DNA of 34,472 nt from Myxococcaceae bacterium (GCA_016926755.1 JAFGNZ010000093.1:1-34472); one strand, 5' to 3'; positions 15,618 to 24,330 are shown, numbered from the stretch's first letter. Numbers and translations are program-made. Notes: generated from the sequence alone by a model not told the origin.

Positions 15618-17051
15618 TCAGGCGGCCGACACGGGGCTCCTCTCCTTCGGCGTGTCACTCGGAACGGGCAGAGCGGCCGTCTTGTCCTGGATCGTCTGGT
15701 AGAACTCGCGGTCGAGCGCCATCACTCGGTCCGAGTACAGGTGCCAGGACAGGATGTCGCGGTATTTGAAGCCCTTGGGCGTGAGCTGGTACTTGTCCTC
15801 GCCGAGCTTGACCATCATGCCGACCCGGACGGCCTCGGCGAGGATTCCCTCGAAGAGGTGCCGGTACTGGTTGACGTTGTAGCGCTCCAGATCGCGCAGG
15901 TTCAGGTCGAAGTTGTCCAGGACCAGGCGCTTGCGGATGCGCTCCTCGTCCGAATACACGAACCCGGCGGAGATGCTCAGGGTGCCGTCGTTGACGGCCT
16001 TGATGTAGTCCTCGACCTGGGAGACCTGGGGCTTGTGGCTCCCGCCAATCAGGTAGTCCACGGTGTTGGTGTACGTCCTCGCCCCCGCGCCAATGCCCAG
16101 GTAGGGGATGCCGCGGAACTGGAGCACCTTCTGCTGGTAGCCCCCGCGGCCCGGGATCTTGTAGCGGACGTTGGACTCCTGCACGTAGCCGGCGCCCAGG
16201 AAGATCGCGCGGGCGTACTCGTAGCGCTCATAGAGCCGCGGGTCGCGCATGTACTCGTACTTGCCCGTCTTGTGGAACCACGCGTCGGGGCGGATGGTGA
16301 GGAAGTAGGTGCTGATCGTCTCCGGACGCAGCGAGGCCAGCTCCTCCACCGACATGCGCCAGGTGCGATCGTCCTGACCGCTGAACCCCATGATGAGATC
16401 GGTGCTGAGGTTGGGCAGCCCGTGCCCCTTGACGATGCCGATGGCCTTGCGGATCTTGTCCTCGTTCGCGGAGCTCCGGCCGGCCTCGCGCAGCTCTTCA
16501 CGCTGGAGCGACTGGATGCCCATGTTCATGCGGGTCAGCCCGCAGGACATCAGGAAGGGCACCACCTCCGGATCATCCGTGATGGAGTCCGGCGAGGCCT
16601 CGATGGCCACCTCCTCCACCACGGTCCGCCAGTTGGGGTAGATGCTCGTGATGGTGTCGAAGAGCTGCTTGAAGTTCTGCTTGCTCAGCAGCGAGGGCGT
16701 CCCACCACCGATGTAGATGGTGCGCAGGTTGCGCTCCTGGATGATGCGCGCGGAGTCGAGCAACTGCTTGCAGAGCGCGTCCGTGTACCTGTCATAGAGG
16801 CTCCGGTCATGAGAGACCACCGCGTACAGGTTGCAGAAGCCGCACTTGTAACGGCAGAACGGCACATGGAGGTAGAGGTTCAGCCCGTTCGTGGGCGAGT
16901 GCTTCTTGTCCTCCTCCCAGATGCGCTCGATCGTCCACTGCTCGGGGAGATCCCGGTACGAGGAGCGCGGGGGGTAGCAATAGACGAAGGGGGGAATGGC
17001 GCCGGCTTCGACGAGTGGACTCAGTCCCGTGTTGAAGTCGTTGGTGTACAT
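15618..17051 (-). CDS. Radical SAM enzyme, HemN/HemW-like (coproporphyrinogen oxidase family)
   Basis: 477 residues from the ATG at 17051, chosen because GGAGG lies 4 nt before it; the frame opens further up to 17114 without a ribosome site. The [4Fe-4S] triad is Cys66, Cys70 and Cys73 (CRYKCGFC), after the family-typical LYLHVPF, with IYIGGGTPSLLS as SAM-contact motif and a HemN C-terminal domain (LTPKGFKYRDILS). The protein is not canonical HemN or HemW; such HemN-like enzymes in secondary metabolism do methylations, cyclopropanations and other radical reactions. As first gene of a tight six-gene operon it probably carries out a dedicated step rather than heme synthesis. The substrate is unknown. 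Confidence 0.9.
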   Translation of the reverse strand: MYTNDFNTGLSPLVEAGAIPPFVYCYPPRSSYRDLPEQWTIERIWEEDKKHSPTNGLNLYLHVPFCRYKCGFCNLYAVVSHDRSLYDRYTDALCKQLLDSARIIQERNLRTIYIGGGTPSLLSKQNFKQLFDTITSIYPNWRTVVEEVAIEASPDSITDDPEVVPFLMSCGLTRMNMGIQSLQREELREAGRSSANEDKIRKAIGIVKGHGLPNLSTDLIMGFSGQDDRTWRMSVEELASLRPETISTYFLTIRPDAWFHKTGKYEYMRDPRLYERYEYARAIFLGAGYVQESNVRYKIPGRGGYQQKVLQFRGIPYLGIGAGARTYTNTVDYLIGGSHKPQVSQVEDYIKAVNDGTLSISAGFVYSDEERIRKRLVLDNFDLNLRDLERYNVNQYRHLFEGILAEAVRVGMMVKLGEDKYQLTPKGFKYRDILSWHLYSDRVMALDREFYQTIQDKTAALPVPSDTPKERSPVSAA

Positions 17052-17201
17052 GGATCCTCCAGACTGCTGGAAAGGGGGGCCAAACACCTTTGCCACCCGG
17101 CGAAGCCTTAGCATTCTAGCCTGACACGTCTTTCCGAGAAGCCCCTTAAAGTAGATTTTGCGACTCGCAGTGCGTCAGGCGCATGTGGTACGCTGCTGCA
17201 C
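17052..17201. promoter_or_regulatory. Divergent promoter region of the candidate biosynthetic locus
   Basis: 150 bp separate the radical SAM start (minus) from the nucleotidyltransferase start (plus). It is locally A/T-richer (cttaaagtagattttgcg, about 17145-17162). On the minus strand TAGAAT (complement of 17113-17118) is a plausible -10 element about 62 nt before the radical SAM ATG; on the plus strand TAGATT (17151-17156 area) could serve the other direction. No convincing -35 boxes or operator palindrome are seen, and no regulator gene is present in the locus. Confidence 0.4.
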
Positions 17202-18068
17202 ATGCTGGACGGATATACGAGCTACGACATTGATCAGGCTGGAGTGGACGCGTGCATGGAGAGGACGCTGGTCGAGGCGCCTTCCGGAGCAGTCCGCATC
17301 GGGGATGTCATCAACCGGCTCCAGGAGGCCGGAGTCCGCGTCTTCATCTCCGGGGGAGCGCCTCGCGACTGGCTCAGCGGCGCGCGCGTCAAGGACATTG
17401 ATCTCTCCATCGACTGCCCCATCCAACGGTGCCACGCGATCCTGCAGGAGTCCTTTCCTGGCGTGGATCCGGTCCTCATCAAGCTCGAGGGCTTTGGCGT
17501 GCTCCGGTGGGGGCGCTCGGCCGACGAGAGCCTCGACATCAGCATCCTGCGCAGCCCCGAGGCGATCGAAGGGCGGCCGCTCTCGCAGACGCAGTTCCAG
17601 CCGAGCGGGAGCCTGCTCGCGGACTTCCAGATGAAGGACTTCTCCATCAACGTCTTCTACTACGACTGTCTGAAGAAGAAGGTGCTGGAGCCTTGCGAGG
17701 GCAGCCTGGAGGATCTCCGGGCGCGGCGGCTGCGGCTGATCTCCCATCCCAAGAAGCTGGCGGTCGACTTCCGGGCCTCGCTGCGCATCGCGCAGTTCTT
17801 CAGCCGCGGGTACACGCCTGTCCAGGCCACGTGGGACTACCTGGAACGCCACGCGGACCGGGACATCCTGGGGATGGAGCCGATGCTGGCAGGGTGGATC
17901 GGGGAGCACCTCCCGCCGGAGGTGCGCCAGAGCTTCCACGAGTGCGTCGGCCGCTTCCTGCGCGAGCCCCGCGCCCGCGAGGTGCTGAGCCTGGCCCTGG
18001 CGGAAGGTTCGCGGGGACAGGCCTGGTCGCCGCCTGGGCCGAGCCGGGAGCCGGGTCGCCGGGCATGA
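17202..18068 (+). CDS. Stand-alone CCA-adding/poly(A)-polymerase-like nucleotidyltransferase
   Basis: 288 residues. The head domain of class II tRNA nucleotidyltransferases/poly(A) polymerases is recognisable: GGAPRDWL (51-58), catalytic DID (Asp65, Asp67), the flexible-loop region, and MKDFSINVFYYD which matches the family's RRDFTINA motif; a neck-like DFRASLRIAQFFSRG follows. It stops there: the body and tail domains that give housekeeping CCA enzymes about 400 or more residues are missing. That, and its place beside an exporter and a biosynthesis-like operon, suggest a specialised role such as nucleotidylation of a small molecule or a particular RNA. No clear Shine-Dalgarno precedes the ATG at 17202; an ATG at 17256 is the alternative. 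The C-terminal 25 residues are Pro/Gly/Arg-rich and may be unstructured. Confidence 0.8.
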   Translation: MLDGYTSYDIDQAGVDACMERTLVEAPSGAVRIGDVINRLQEAGVRVFISGGAPRDWLSGARVKDIDLSIDCPIQRCHAILQESFPGVDPVLIKLEGFGVLRWGRSADESLDISILRSPEAIEGRPLSQTQFQPSGSLLADFQMKDFSINVFYYDCLKKKVLEPCEGSLEDLRARRLRLISHPKKLAVDFRASLRIAQFFSRGYTPVQATWDYLERHADRDILGMEPMLAGWIGEHLPPEVRQSFHECVGRFLREPRAREVLSLALAEGSRGQAWSPPGPSREPGRRA

Positions 18069-18117
18069 GGGAACGCGGTATCCTCCGGCCCCCTCCTGCC
18101 GCATCGTCACGAGCACC

Positions 18118-19674
18118 ATGTCCGCCGCCGCACCCACCAACAAGTGGCTGGTAGCCCTCTCGGTCACCTTCGGGACCCTGATGGGGGTCATCGACGCCAC
18201 GGTGGTGAACATCGCGCTGCCCCACATCCGGGGCAGCCTGGGGGCGACGATCCAGGAGATCGCCTGGATCGTCACGGCCTATACGACGGCCAACGTCTGC
18301 GTCATGCCGCTCACGGGCTTCCTGGGGAGGCGGTTCGGGCAGAAGCGGGTCTACATGGCCTCGCTCTGTCTGTTCCTGGTGAGCTCCGTGTTCTGCGGGC
18401 TGGCCGAGAGCCTGCCGCTGCTAGTGGCCATGCGCGTGCTACAGGGCGCGGGGGCCGGAGCGCTCCTGCCGACGGAGCAGGCCATCCTGCAGCATGCCTT
18501 CCCGCCTTCGGAGCAGGGCATGGCCATGGCCATCTTCTCCATGACGGTGATGCTGGGGCCCGCCATCGGGCCCACGCTGGGCGGGCTCCTGGTGGATCAC
18601 CTGAGCTGGCCCTGGGTCTTCTACGTCAACCTCCCCATCGGGCTGCTGGGGCTGGTGCTCGTCTCCCGCTACGTCCACATCCCCGCGGAGCTCCAGGCCT
18701 CGAAGGCGGCCCCGGGAGGAGCGCGCGCGGGGGTGGACTGGAGCGGAATCCTGCTGCTGCTGGTGAGCCTCATGGGGCTGCAGCTCCTGCTGGCGGAGGG
18801 CAACGAGTGGGGGTGGACGGAGCCGCTCACCCTCGCGCTCGCCCTGACGATCATGCTCGGGCTGCTGGCCTTTGCCTTCCGGGAGCTCACCACTCCCGGG
18901 CCGGCCGTCCATGTCGAGCTGTTCCGGGAGCCGGTCTTCTTCTTCGGCACGCTGATGGGCGGCGTCCTGTATGCCATGGTGACGGCCAACCTGTTCCTCG
19001 CGCCAGTGCTGATGCAGGAGACGCTCGGCTTCACCGCCACCGAGGCCGCCATGGCGCTCATTCCGCGCGTGGCCGTCTCGGCGGTGGCGACGCTGGTGCT
19101 CGGGCGCTACTACAACAAGCTGCCGCCCAAGGCGGTGCTCGCCATGGGCACCCTGGCCTTTGGCATGAGCTGCTTCTTCATGGGAGGCCTCAACCTGGAG
19201 GCCAGCTCCCTCCACATCGCCCTCATCCTGGCGGTCCAGGGAATTGGCTTCGGGGGCATCAACGTGACGCTGAATACGCTGGCGATCAGCCAGATCCCCA
19301 AGCACCAGAAGGTGGACGCCAACGGCTTGCACGCCCTCGTCCGGCAGACGAGCGGCTCGATCGGAGTGGCCTTCTTCGCGGCCCTGCTCACGCGCCAGTC
19401 CATCATCTCCCGGGCGGGGCTCATTCCCCAGGTGGTGCCGGGACGCACGGAGGTGATGCAGCACCTGGGGGGCCTGGAGACCCGCCTGAGCGCGCAAGGT
19501 GTCGGCCCCGGGGCGCTGAGCAGCATGTCCCTGGGAATGCTGGAGGACACCGTCCAACGCCACGCGTCGATGCTCGCCTTCAACACGATCTTCCTGATTG
19601 TCGGGGGGCTCTTCGTGGCGGCCTTGCCGCTGGCCCTGTTCCTCCGGCGGCAGCCCCCCTCTCCCACGACGTGA
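18118..19674 (+). CDS. MFS drug/metabolite exporter, DHA2 (EmrB/QacA) family
   Basis: 518 residues, the expected length for a 14-helix DHA2 antiporter. Helix 1 carries FGTLMGVIDATVVNIALP, typical of EmrB-type pumps, followed by the family motif A region GRRFGQKRVY and motif C-like GPAIGPTLGG (helix 5). It would expel a lipophilic or amphipathic compound from the cytoplasm using the proton gradient. The gene starts 49 bp after the nucleotidyltransferase and ends 7 bp before the membrane-fusion gene, so these three form an operon divergent from the radical SAM operon. In that context the exported compound may be the product of the locus, which would double as self-resistance. Confidence 0.93.
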   Translation: MSAAAPTNKWLVALSVTFGTLMGVIDATVVNIALPHIRGSLGATIQEIAWIVTAYTTANVCVMPLTGFLGRRFGQKRVYMASLCLFLVSSVFCGLAESLPLLVAMRVLQGAGAGALLPTEQAILQHAFPPSEQGMAMAIFSMTVMLGPAIGPTLGGLLVDHLSWPWVFYVNLPIGLLGLVLVSRYVHIPAELQASKAAPGGARAGVDWSGILLLLVSLMGLQLLLAEGNEWGWTEPLTLALALTIMLGLLAFAFRELTTPGPAVHVELFREPVFFFGTLMGGVLYAMVTANLFLAPVLMQETLGFTATEAAMALIPRVAVSAVATLVLGRYYNKLPPKAVLAMGTLAFGMSCFFMGGLNLEASSLHIALILAVQGIGFGGINVTLNTLAISQIPKHQKVDANGLHALVRQTSGSIGVAFFAALLTRQSIISRAGLIPQVVPGRTEVMQHLGGLETRLSAQGVGPGALSSMSLGMLEDTVQRHASMLAFNTIFLIVGGLFVAALPLALFLRRQPPSPTT

Positions 19675-19681
19675 CACGCCC

Positions 19682-20917
19682 ATGAAGGATCAGTCCAAGC
19701 CCGCGACGCCCCCGGAATCCACCGGGGCCCCCCAACAACCGGCCCCGGCTCCCGCGCCCCGCCAGCCGCCGAACCTCCTCCTGGTGGTGATGGGGATCCT
19801 CCTGGCGGCTGGCGCCGCGCTCGGGCTTCGAGAGCTGCTCCATGCGGGCACCGAGCGGACGGACGATGCCAGCATCTTCGCGGACATCATCCCCTTGAGC
19901 GCGCGCGCGAGCAGCCAGGTGGCGCGGGTGCTGGTCCGGGAGGATCAGCCCGTCAAGCAGGGGGAGGTGCTCCTCGAGCTGGATGATCGCGTCGCCTCCC
20001 TCCAGGAGGCCCAGGCGGAGACGGAGCTCGGCATTGCCCGGGCCCAGGCGCGGTCCGCCGCCGCCGAGGTGCAGGTGGTCAAGGCGCAGGCGTTTGGAGG
20101 GCTGCGCAGCGCGCAGGCCGCGCTGGTGGCCACGCGGGAGCAGAGCAGTCAGATGCTCTCCCGGATCGCGGCGGCGGAGGCGGACGTCCAGCGGGCGGAG
20201 AAGGAGATGCAGCGGGCCAGCAGCGAGCTGGCGCGGGTCGAGAAGCTCTTCGCCTCGGAGATGGTCTCCCAGTCCAACCTGGACGATGCAAGGGTGGGGC
20301 AGGAGGTGGCCCGGACGGCGCTGGCGCGTGCCCAGGCGGAGCTGCTGTCGGCCCATAGCCAGAAGCAGCTCTCGGAGAGCCGGGTGGTGGAGGCCCAGGG
20401 GCACCTCGACCAGAGCTCCGCGAGCGAGGCCCGCGTCCACATGGCCGAGGCCGCCGCCGAGCTGGCCACCACGCGCGTGGCCGCGGCCGAGCGAGCCCTG
20501 GAGATGGCGCGGCTGCAACGCTCCTTCCTGAAGGTGATTGCTCCTCGGGATGGCACGATCGCGAAGCTGATGGTGCGCGAGGGGCAGTTCGTCCAGACGG
20601 GACAGACGCTGGTGCAGCTCGTGCCGAGCCCCACGATCGTGGTGGCCAACTTCAAGGAGACGCAGATCCAGAAGATCCGGCCGGGCCAGCGCGCGACGCT
20701 GTATGTCGACGCCTATCCGGACCAGCCGCTGTCCGGGGAGGTGGTGAGCGTGGCGGGAGGCACCGGGGCCAGCTTCTCCCTCCTCCCACCGAACAACGCC
20801 TCGGGAAACTTCGTGAAGGTGGTCCAGCGGGTGCCGGTGCGGATCTCCTTGAAGGAGCCCGCGAAGCTCCCTCTCCAGGCGGGCCTGTCCGTGGAGGCGG
20901 TGATCGAAATCCGATGA
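19682..20917 (+). CDS. EmrA/HlyD-type membrane-fusion (adaptor) protein
   Basis: 411 residues from the ATG at 19682, seven bases after the MFS stop; an open frame reaching back to 19598 is only alternate-frame translation of the MFS 3' end. The protein has a Pro-rich cytoplasmic N-terminus, one membrane anchor (about 31-53), a biotinyl-lipoyl half motif (SARASSQVARVLVREDQPV...GEVLLELDD, 74-102), a long alpha-helical hairpin (about 105-285) and the second half-motif with RDGTIAKLMVREGQFV. It ends in a beta-barrel region. It would couple the DHA2 pump to an outer-membrane channel. No TolC-like gene is nearby, so a channel encoded elsewhere must be used. Confidence 0.92.
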   Translation: MKDQSKPATPPESTGAPQQPAPAPAPRQPPNLLLVVMGILLAAGAALGLRELLHAGTERTDDASIFADIIPLSARASSQVARVLVREDQPVKQGEVLLELDDRVASLQEAQAETELGIARAQARSAAAEVQVVKAQAFGGLRSAQAALVATREQSSQMLSRIAAAEADVQRAEKEMQRASSELARVEKLFASEMVSQSNLDDARVGQEVARTALARAQAELLSAHSQKQLSESRVVEAQGHLDQSSASEARVHMAEAAAELATTRVAAAERALEMARLQRSFLKVIAPRDGTIAKLMVREGQFVQTGQTLVQLVPSPTIVVANFKETQIQKIRPGQRATLYVDAYPDQPLSGEVVSVAGGTGASFSLLPPNNASGNFVKVVQRVPVRISLKEPAKLPLQAGLSVEAVIEIR

Positions 20918-21053
20918 GCGGAGCGGCCCGTTCGGCCGCGGCTGTTCGCGAGGCGATGAAAGGAACCCGTGGGGGCTTGAGCGACGGCGCGACGTGGGAC
21001 ACGTTTGGAATCTCGCGGCGACGTAGCTCTACCCGGTCGCCGGAGGAGGACTC

Positions 21054-21413
21054 ATGAGATACGTCGACGGCTTCGTCGTGCCCGTGCCCAAGAAGAACCT
21101 GCAGGCCTATCGCCGCATGGCCCAGAAGGCGGGGAAGATCTGGAAGGAGCACGGCGCGCTCGAGTACATCGAGTGCATCGGTGACGACGTGAAACCGGGA
21201 AAGCTCACGTCGTTCCCGCAGAGCGTCAAGCTCAAGCCGGACGAGATCGTGGTGTTCTCGTGGATCGTCTACAAGTCGCGCGCGCAGCGCGATCGCATCA
21301 ACAAGAAGGTCATGGCGGATCCGCGCCTTGCCTCCATGATGGACCCGAAGTCCGTGCCCTTCGACAGCAAGCGGATGTTCTACGGCGGCTTCAAGACGCT
21401 GGTTGAGCTTTGA
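21054..21413 (+). CDS. DUF1428 (YbaA-like) family protein
   Basis: 119 residues, the usual size for DUF1428. The start is fixed by GGAGGAGGACTC before the ATG. Typical family features are the opening MRYVDGFVVPVPKKN, the EYIECIGDDV core, VFSWIVYKSRAQRDRIN and the final MFYGGFKTLV. The fold is a ferredoxin-like dimeric alpha/beta barrel; no biochemical role is established. It is transcribed alone, 136 bp after the adaptor gene, and its last 23 bp overlap the 3' end of the convergent peptidase gene. Confidence 0.92.
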   Translation: MRYVDGFVVPVPKKNLQAYRRMAQKAGKIWKEHGALEYIECIGDDVKPGKLTSFPQSVKLKPDEIVVFSWIVYKSRAQRDRINKKVMADPRLASMMDPKSVPFDSKRMFYGGFKTLVEL

Positions 21414-22950
21414 GCGGCCCGTTGCCGGTGGCGTACCGTCCGCGCTCCTCGAGACGGTACAGTGGCTGGTACTTGCGCCATAGGTAGTCGAGGTACGGCT
21501 CGCTGGACATGTCCTTGCCCGTCGCGCGGCGGATCAGCTCGGCCGCCGTGAACCTGGCGCCGTGCTGGTAGAGGTTGTCGCGCAGCCAGCCGCGGAGCGT
21601 GCCGAACTCGCCCTTCGCGATCTGCCCCGGAATCTCGGGGTGCGCCGCGAGGGCGGCGGCGTGGAACTGCGCGCTCATCACGTTGCCGAGCGTGTAGCCC
21701 TGGAAGACGCCGCCGATGGGCCCCGAGTACCAATGCACATCCTGCAGGACGCCGAGGCGGTCGTCGGGCACGGGGATGCCGAGGTCGGCCTCGAAGCGCT
21801 CGCGCCAGGCGTGCGGGAGGTCCTTGACCGCGAGGCGGCCCTCGAGGAGGTCGAGCTCGAGGCCGAAGCGCAGCAGGATGTGCAGGTTGTACGTCACCTC
21901 GTCCGCGTGCCCGCGGCAGAGCGAGCGCTCGACGCGGTTGATGGCGCGATAGAACGTGTCGAGTTCGACCTCGCCCAGCTGCTTCGGGAAGGCTTGCTGC
22001 AGCTTGGGGTAGAAGTGCTCCCAGAACCCGCGGCTCCGGCCGACGAGGTTCTCCCAGAGGCGAGACTGGCTCTCGTCGACACCGAATGACGCGACGGCCG
22101 CGAGCGGCGTGCCTTCGAGCTCCCCGCGGATGCCCTGCTCGTAGAGCGCGTGACCGCACTCGTGGAGCGTCACGAACAGGGAGCCCGTGAGGACGTCCTC
22201 GCGGACGCGCGTCGTGATGCGGACATCGCCGAGCGAGAACCGGGTCGTGAACGGGTGGGGAGTCAGGTCCAGGCGTCCGCGCTCGGAGTCGAAGCCGAAG
22301 GCCTTGATGACCTGCGCCCCGAACGCGAGCTGCTCGGCGGCGGGGGCATGCTGCCGGAGGCACGAGTCGTCGGCCGGGGGCCGGGACGTGATCGCGTGCA
22401 CGAGGGGGACGAGGCGGGCGCGCAGCGCCGAGAACAGCTCGCGCACGCTCGAGGCCTTCATGCCGTGGTCATCCATGTCGATGAGCGGATCGGCGATGCT
22501 CTCGTAGCCGGGGAAGCAGTTCGCCTTGCGGCGGCTCAGCTCGAGCGTCTTCTCGAGCAGCGGGCGCATGGTGGCGAAGTCGTTGGCGGGCTGCGCCACG
22601 GTCCACGCCTGGTAGGTCGCCGCGTTGTGCTCGTCGAACTCGGAGACGAGCGATGCGGGGATGCGCACGGACCGCTCGTAGAGCCGGCGCGTCACCCGCA
22701 CCAGGGCGGCGCCGTCGGAGTCCGGGGGGAGCGAGGCCGTCTCGCGCTCGGCTCGGTCGAGCAAACGGCCCACCGCGGCGTCGGTGAACTTCTCGTGCGC
22801 GAGCCGGCTCAGCGTCGCCATCTGGCGGCCACGCGCGGCGGCGCCGCCGCGAGGCATGTACGTCTGCTGGTCCCAGCGCAGCAGCGCGGTGGAGCTGTTG
22901 AGATCACTCACTTCGAGCAGCCGGGTCTTGAGTTCGTCGAGGGCCTTCAT
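21391..22950 (-). CDS. M32 family metallocarboxypeptidase (carboxypeptidase Taq-like)
   Basis: 519 residues, the standard M32 length. The zinc site is HECGH (262-266) with the third ligand Glu292 in DESQSRLWEN; HPFTTRF (231-237) and DVRITTR are the other M32 signatures, and AXXRWDQ near the start (LLRWDQQTYMPRGG, 22-35) is intact. A cytoplasmic enzyme that releases C-terminal residues from peptides with broad specificity, probably in peptide turnover. There is no signal sequence. The downstream end overlaps DUF1428 tail to tail. The 141-bp gap to the next minus-strand gene could allow co-transcription with the beta-helix gene. Confidence 0.95.
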   Translation of the reverse strand: MKALDELKTRLLEVSDLNSSTALLRWDQQTYMPRGGAAARGRQMATLSRLAHEKFTDAAVGRLLDRAERETASLPPDSDGAALVRVTRRLYERSVRIPASLVSEFDEHNAATYQAWTVAQPANDFATMRPLLEKTLELSRRKANCFPGYESIADPLIDMDDHGMKASSVRELFSALRARLVPLVHAITSRPPADDSCLRQHAPAAEQLAFGAQVIKAFGFDSERGRLDLTPHPFTTRFSLGDVRITTRVREDVLTGSLFVTLHECGHALYEQGIRGELEGTPLAAVASFGVDESQSRLWENLVGRSRGFWEHFYPKLQQAFPKQLGEVELDTFYRAINRVERSLCRGHADEVTYNLHILLRFGLELDLLEGRLAVKDLPHAWRERFEADLGIPVPDDRLGVLQDVHWYSGPIGGVFQGYTLGNVMSAQFHAAALAAHPEIPGQIAKGEFGTLRGWLRDNLYQHGARFTAAELIRRATGKDMSSEPYLDYLWRKYQPLYRLEERGRYATGNGPLKAQPAS

Positions 22951-23091
22951 CCCTTGCTCCAGATCTGAGTTGCTCGAAGTTGAGTTCCTAGGGTGTCAGA
23001 GCCCCGCCACGCGCCGGAGCCGCGAGACGGCCGCGCGCAACTGTGCCGCGCCGGGCCCCCGTCCTGGGCTGCTGTTGTCCCGGAGGTCCTC

Positions 23092-24330
23092 TCAGCGGCG
23101 GACGCGCGTGCTGGGGGCCGGGGCCGGAGTCTCGGGCTCGCCCTCCCCTGTCACGGGGACGACCTGGGCCGGCCGGCGCAACGCGGCGCGCTCCTCGTCG
23201 CTCACCGCCGCGAGCGCCTCGGTCGTCGCGGCGAGCTCGCTCCGGATGCGCTCCAGGCCGTGCTCGAGCTCCGGCCCCGCGCCGGAGCCGCCCGCGTGAT
23301 GGACTTGAACCAGCTGGGCAATGACGCCCTCGATGGTCCAGCACAGCCGGGTCAGCTCCGCGTTGAGGCGGTCCGCGTTCCGTGCCAGGAGCTTGCGCTG
23401 GCTCCGCTGCTCGTCGATGGCCGCCGCGGCCAGCCGCAGCGACTCGCGGACCTGCTCGTCCTCGGCGGAGGCAATCCGCTGCTCGAGCGCGGCGCGCTCC
23501 GTCTCCAGCCGCCCCATCAACTCCGCTGACACCTCGCGGCGGAGCCTCCGCTCGCGCGCGAGGAGATCCCGGCACGTCGAGCGCAGGGAGGCCACGGAGC
23601 GCTCGGTCGCGCTGAGGAAGCTGCGCAGGGTGGGCGACCCCTTCTGGAGCTCCGCCTGGAGCCGGTCGCACAGCGCCTCGAGCTGCCGCTCGCGTGCGTC
23701 CGCGGCGTTGTCCGCGGCACCCCCGGGCACCGTCCTCAGCGCATGCTCGGCAGGAGGCTCCACCACGCTCGAAGCGCGAAGGACACCTCCGGCGCCCAGG
23801 TGCCCTCCCGCGCCCAGCACGGCGTTGCGCTGAACGGTGGCGCCCGCCCCGACGCTCGCCTCCCGCTGCACCGTCGCGCCACTCTCCACCGTGGCGCCCC
23901 AGCCGATGACCGCACCGCTCTCCACCGTGGCGTTGCTGCCGATGGTGGCGCCCATTCGGACCACGGCCCCTGACTTCACCACCGCGCCTGCCTCCACGGT
24001 GGCGCCCATCTCCACGACGGCTCCCGCCTCAATCCTCGCGGAAGCATGCACGTCCGCGCCCAGACCGATGCGCGCGGGCCCCCGGGAGCCCGGCTCCAGC
24101 TTCGCCACGTTGGAGAGGGCCGTGCGCACCAGGAAGACAACTCCGGAGGCCAGGCCCAGCGCGCCCGCTGGAATGAAGAGCCAGGGCGTCGTGAGCGCGC
24201 CCACGGCCGCGAAGGTGGCACCGCCAAGGAAGAGCCCACCGCTCACGGTCTCGAGGACGATCCGCGTCTTGCGGCGCTTCCGCTCGGCGAGGGTCAGGTG
24301 CTGCGGCAAGCCTTCATCCGTTTCGCTCAC
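23092..24330 (-). CDS. Membrane-anchored hexapeptide-repeat (left-handed beta-helix) protein with helical tail
   Basis: 412 residues from a GTG at 24330. Order: charged cytoplasmic N-terminus (1-22), two adjacent hydrophobic segments (about 25-47 and 50-71), a run of about 17 imperfect hexapeptides at 88-190 of the form [GA]A.V..[GA] (for example GADVHA, GAVVEM, GATVEA), and a long charged, Leu/Ala-rich helical region at about 205-370 that looks coiled-coil, then a short Pro-rich tail. Hexapeptide runs form left-handed beta-helices, usually in trimeric acyltransferases, but no catalytic His or acceptor-binding segment is visible here, so a structural/scaffold role akin to polymer-forming or bactofilin-like proteins is more likely. 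I do not recognise a named family for the whole architecture. Confidence 0.75.
   Translation of the reverse strand: MSETDEGLPQHLTLAERKRRKTRIVLETVSGGLFLGGATFAAVGALTTPWLFIPAGALGLASGVVFLVRTALSNVAKLEPGSRGPARIGLGADVHASARIEAGAVVEMGATVEAGAVVKSGAVVRMGATIGSNATVESGAVIGWGATVESGATVQREASVGAGATVQRNAVLGAGGHLGAGGVLRASSVVEPPAEHALRTVPGGAADNAADARERQLEALCDRLQAELQKGSPTLRSFLSATERSVASLRSTCRDLLARERRLRREVSAELMGRLETERAALEQRIASAEDEQVRESLRLAAAAIDEQRSQRKLLARNADRLNAELTRLCWTIEGVIAQLVQVHHAGGSGAGPELEHGLERIRSELAATTEALAAVSDEERAALRRPAQVVPVTGEGEPETPAPAPSTRVRR
23761..24069 (-). repeat. Degenerate 18-bp coding repeats encoding hexapeptide units
   Basis: The DNA shows repeated variants of accgtggcgcc spaced by 18 bp or its multiples. 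They encode the hexapeptide beta-helix units of the surrounding gene (residues about 88-190) and diverge at the nucleotide level, so this is protein-level repetition and not a CRISPR or satellite. Confidence 0.75.

Noticed and set aside
23761-24069. Regular short repeats that could suggest a CRISPR array or minisatellite.
   Set aside because: The period is 18 bp, the copies diverge, and they encode hexapeptide units in frame with a beta-helix gene.
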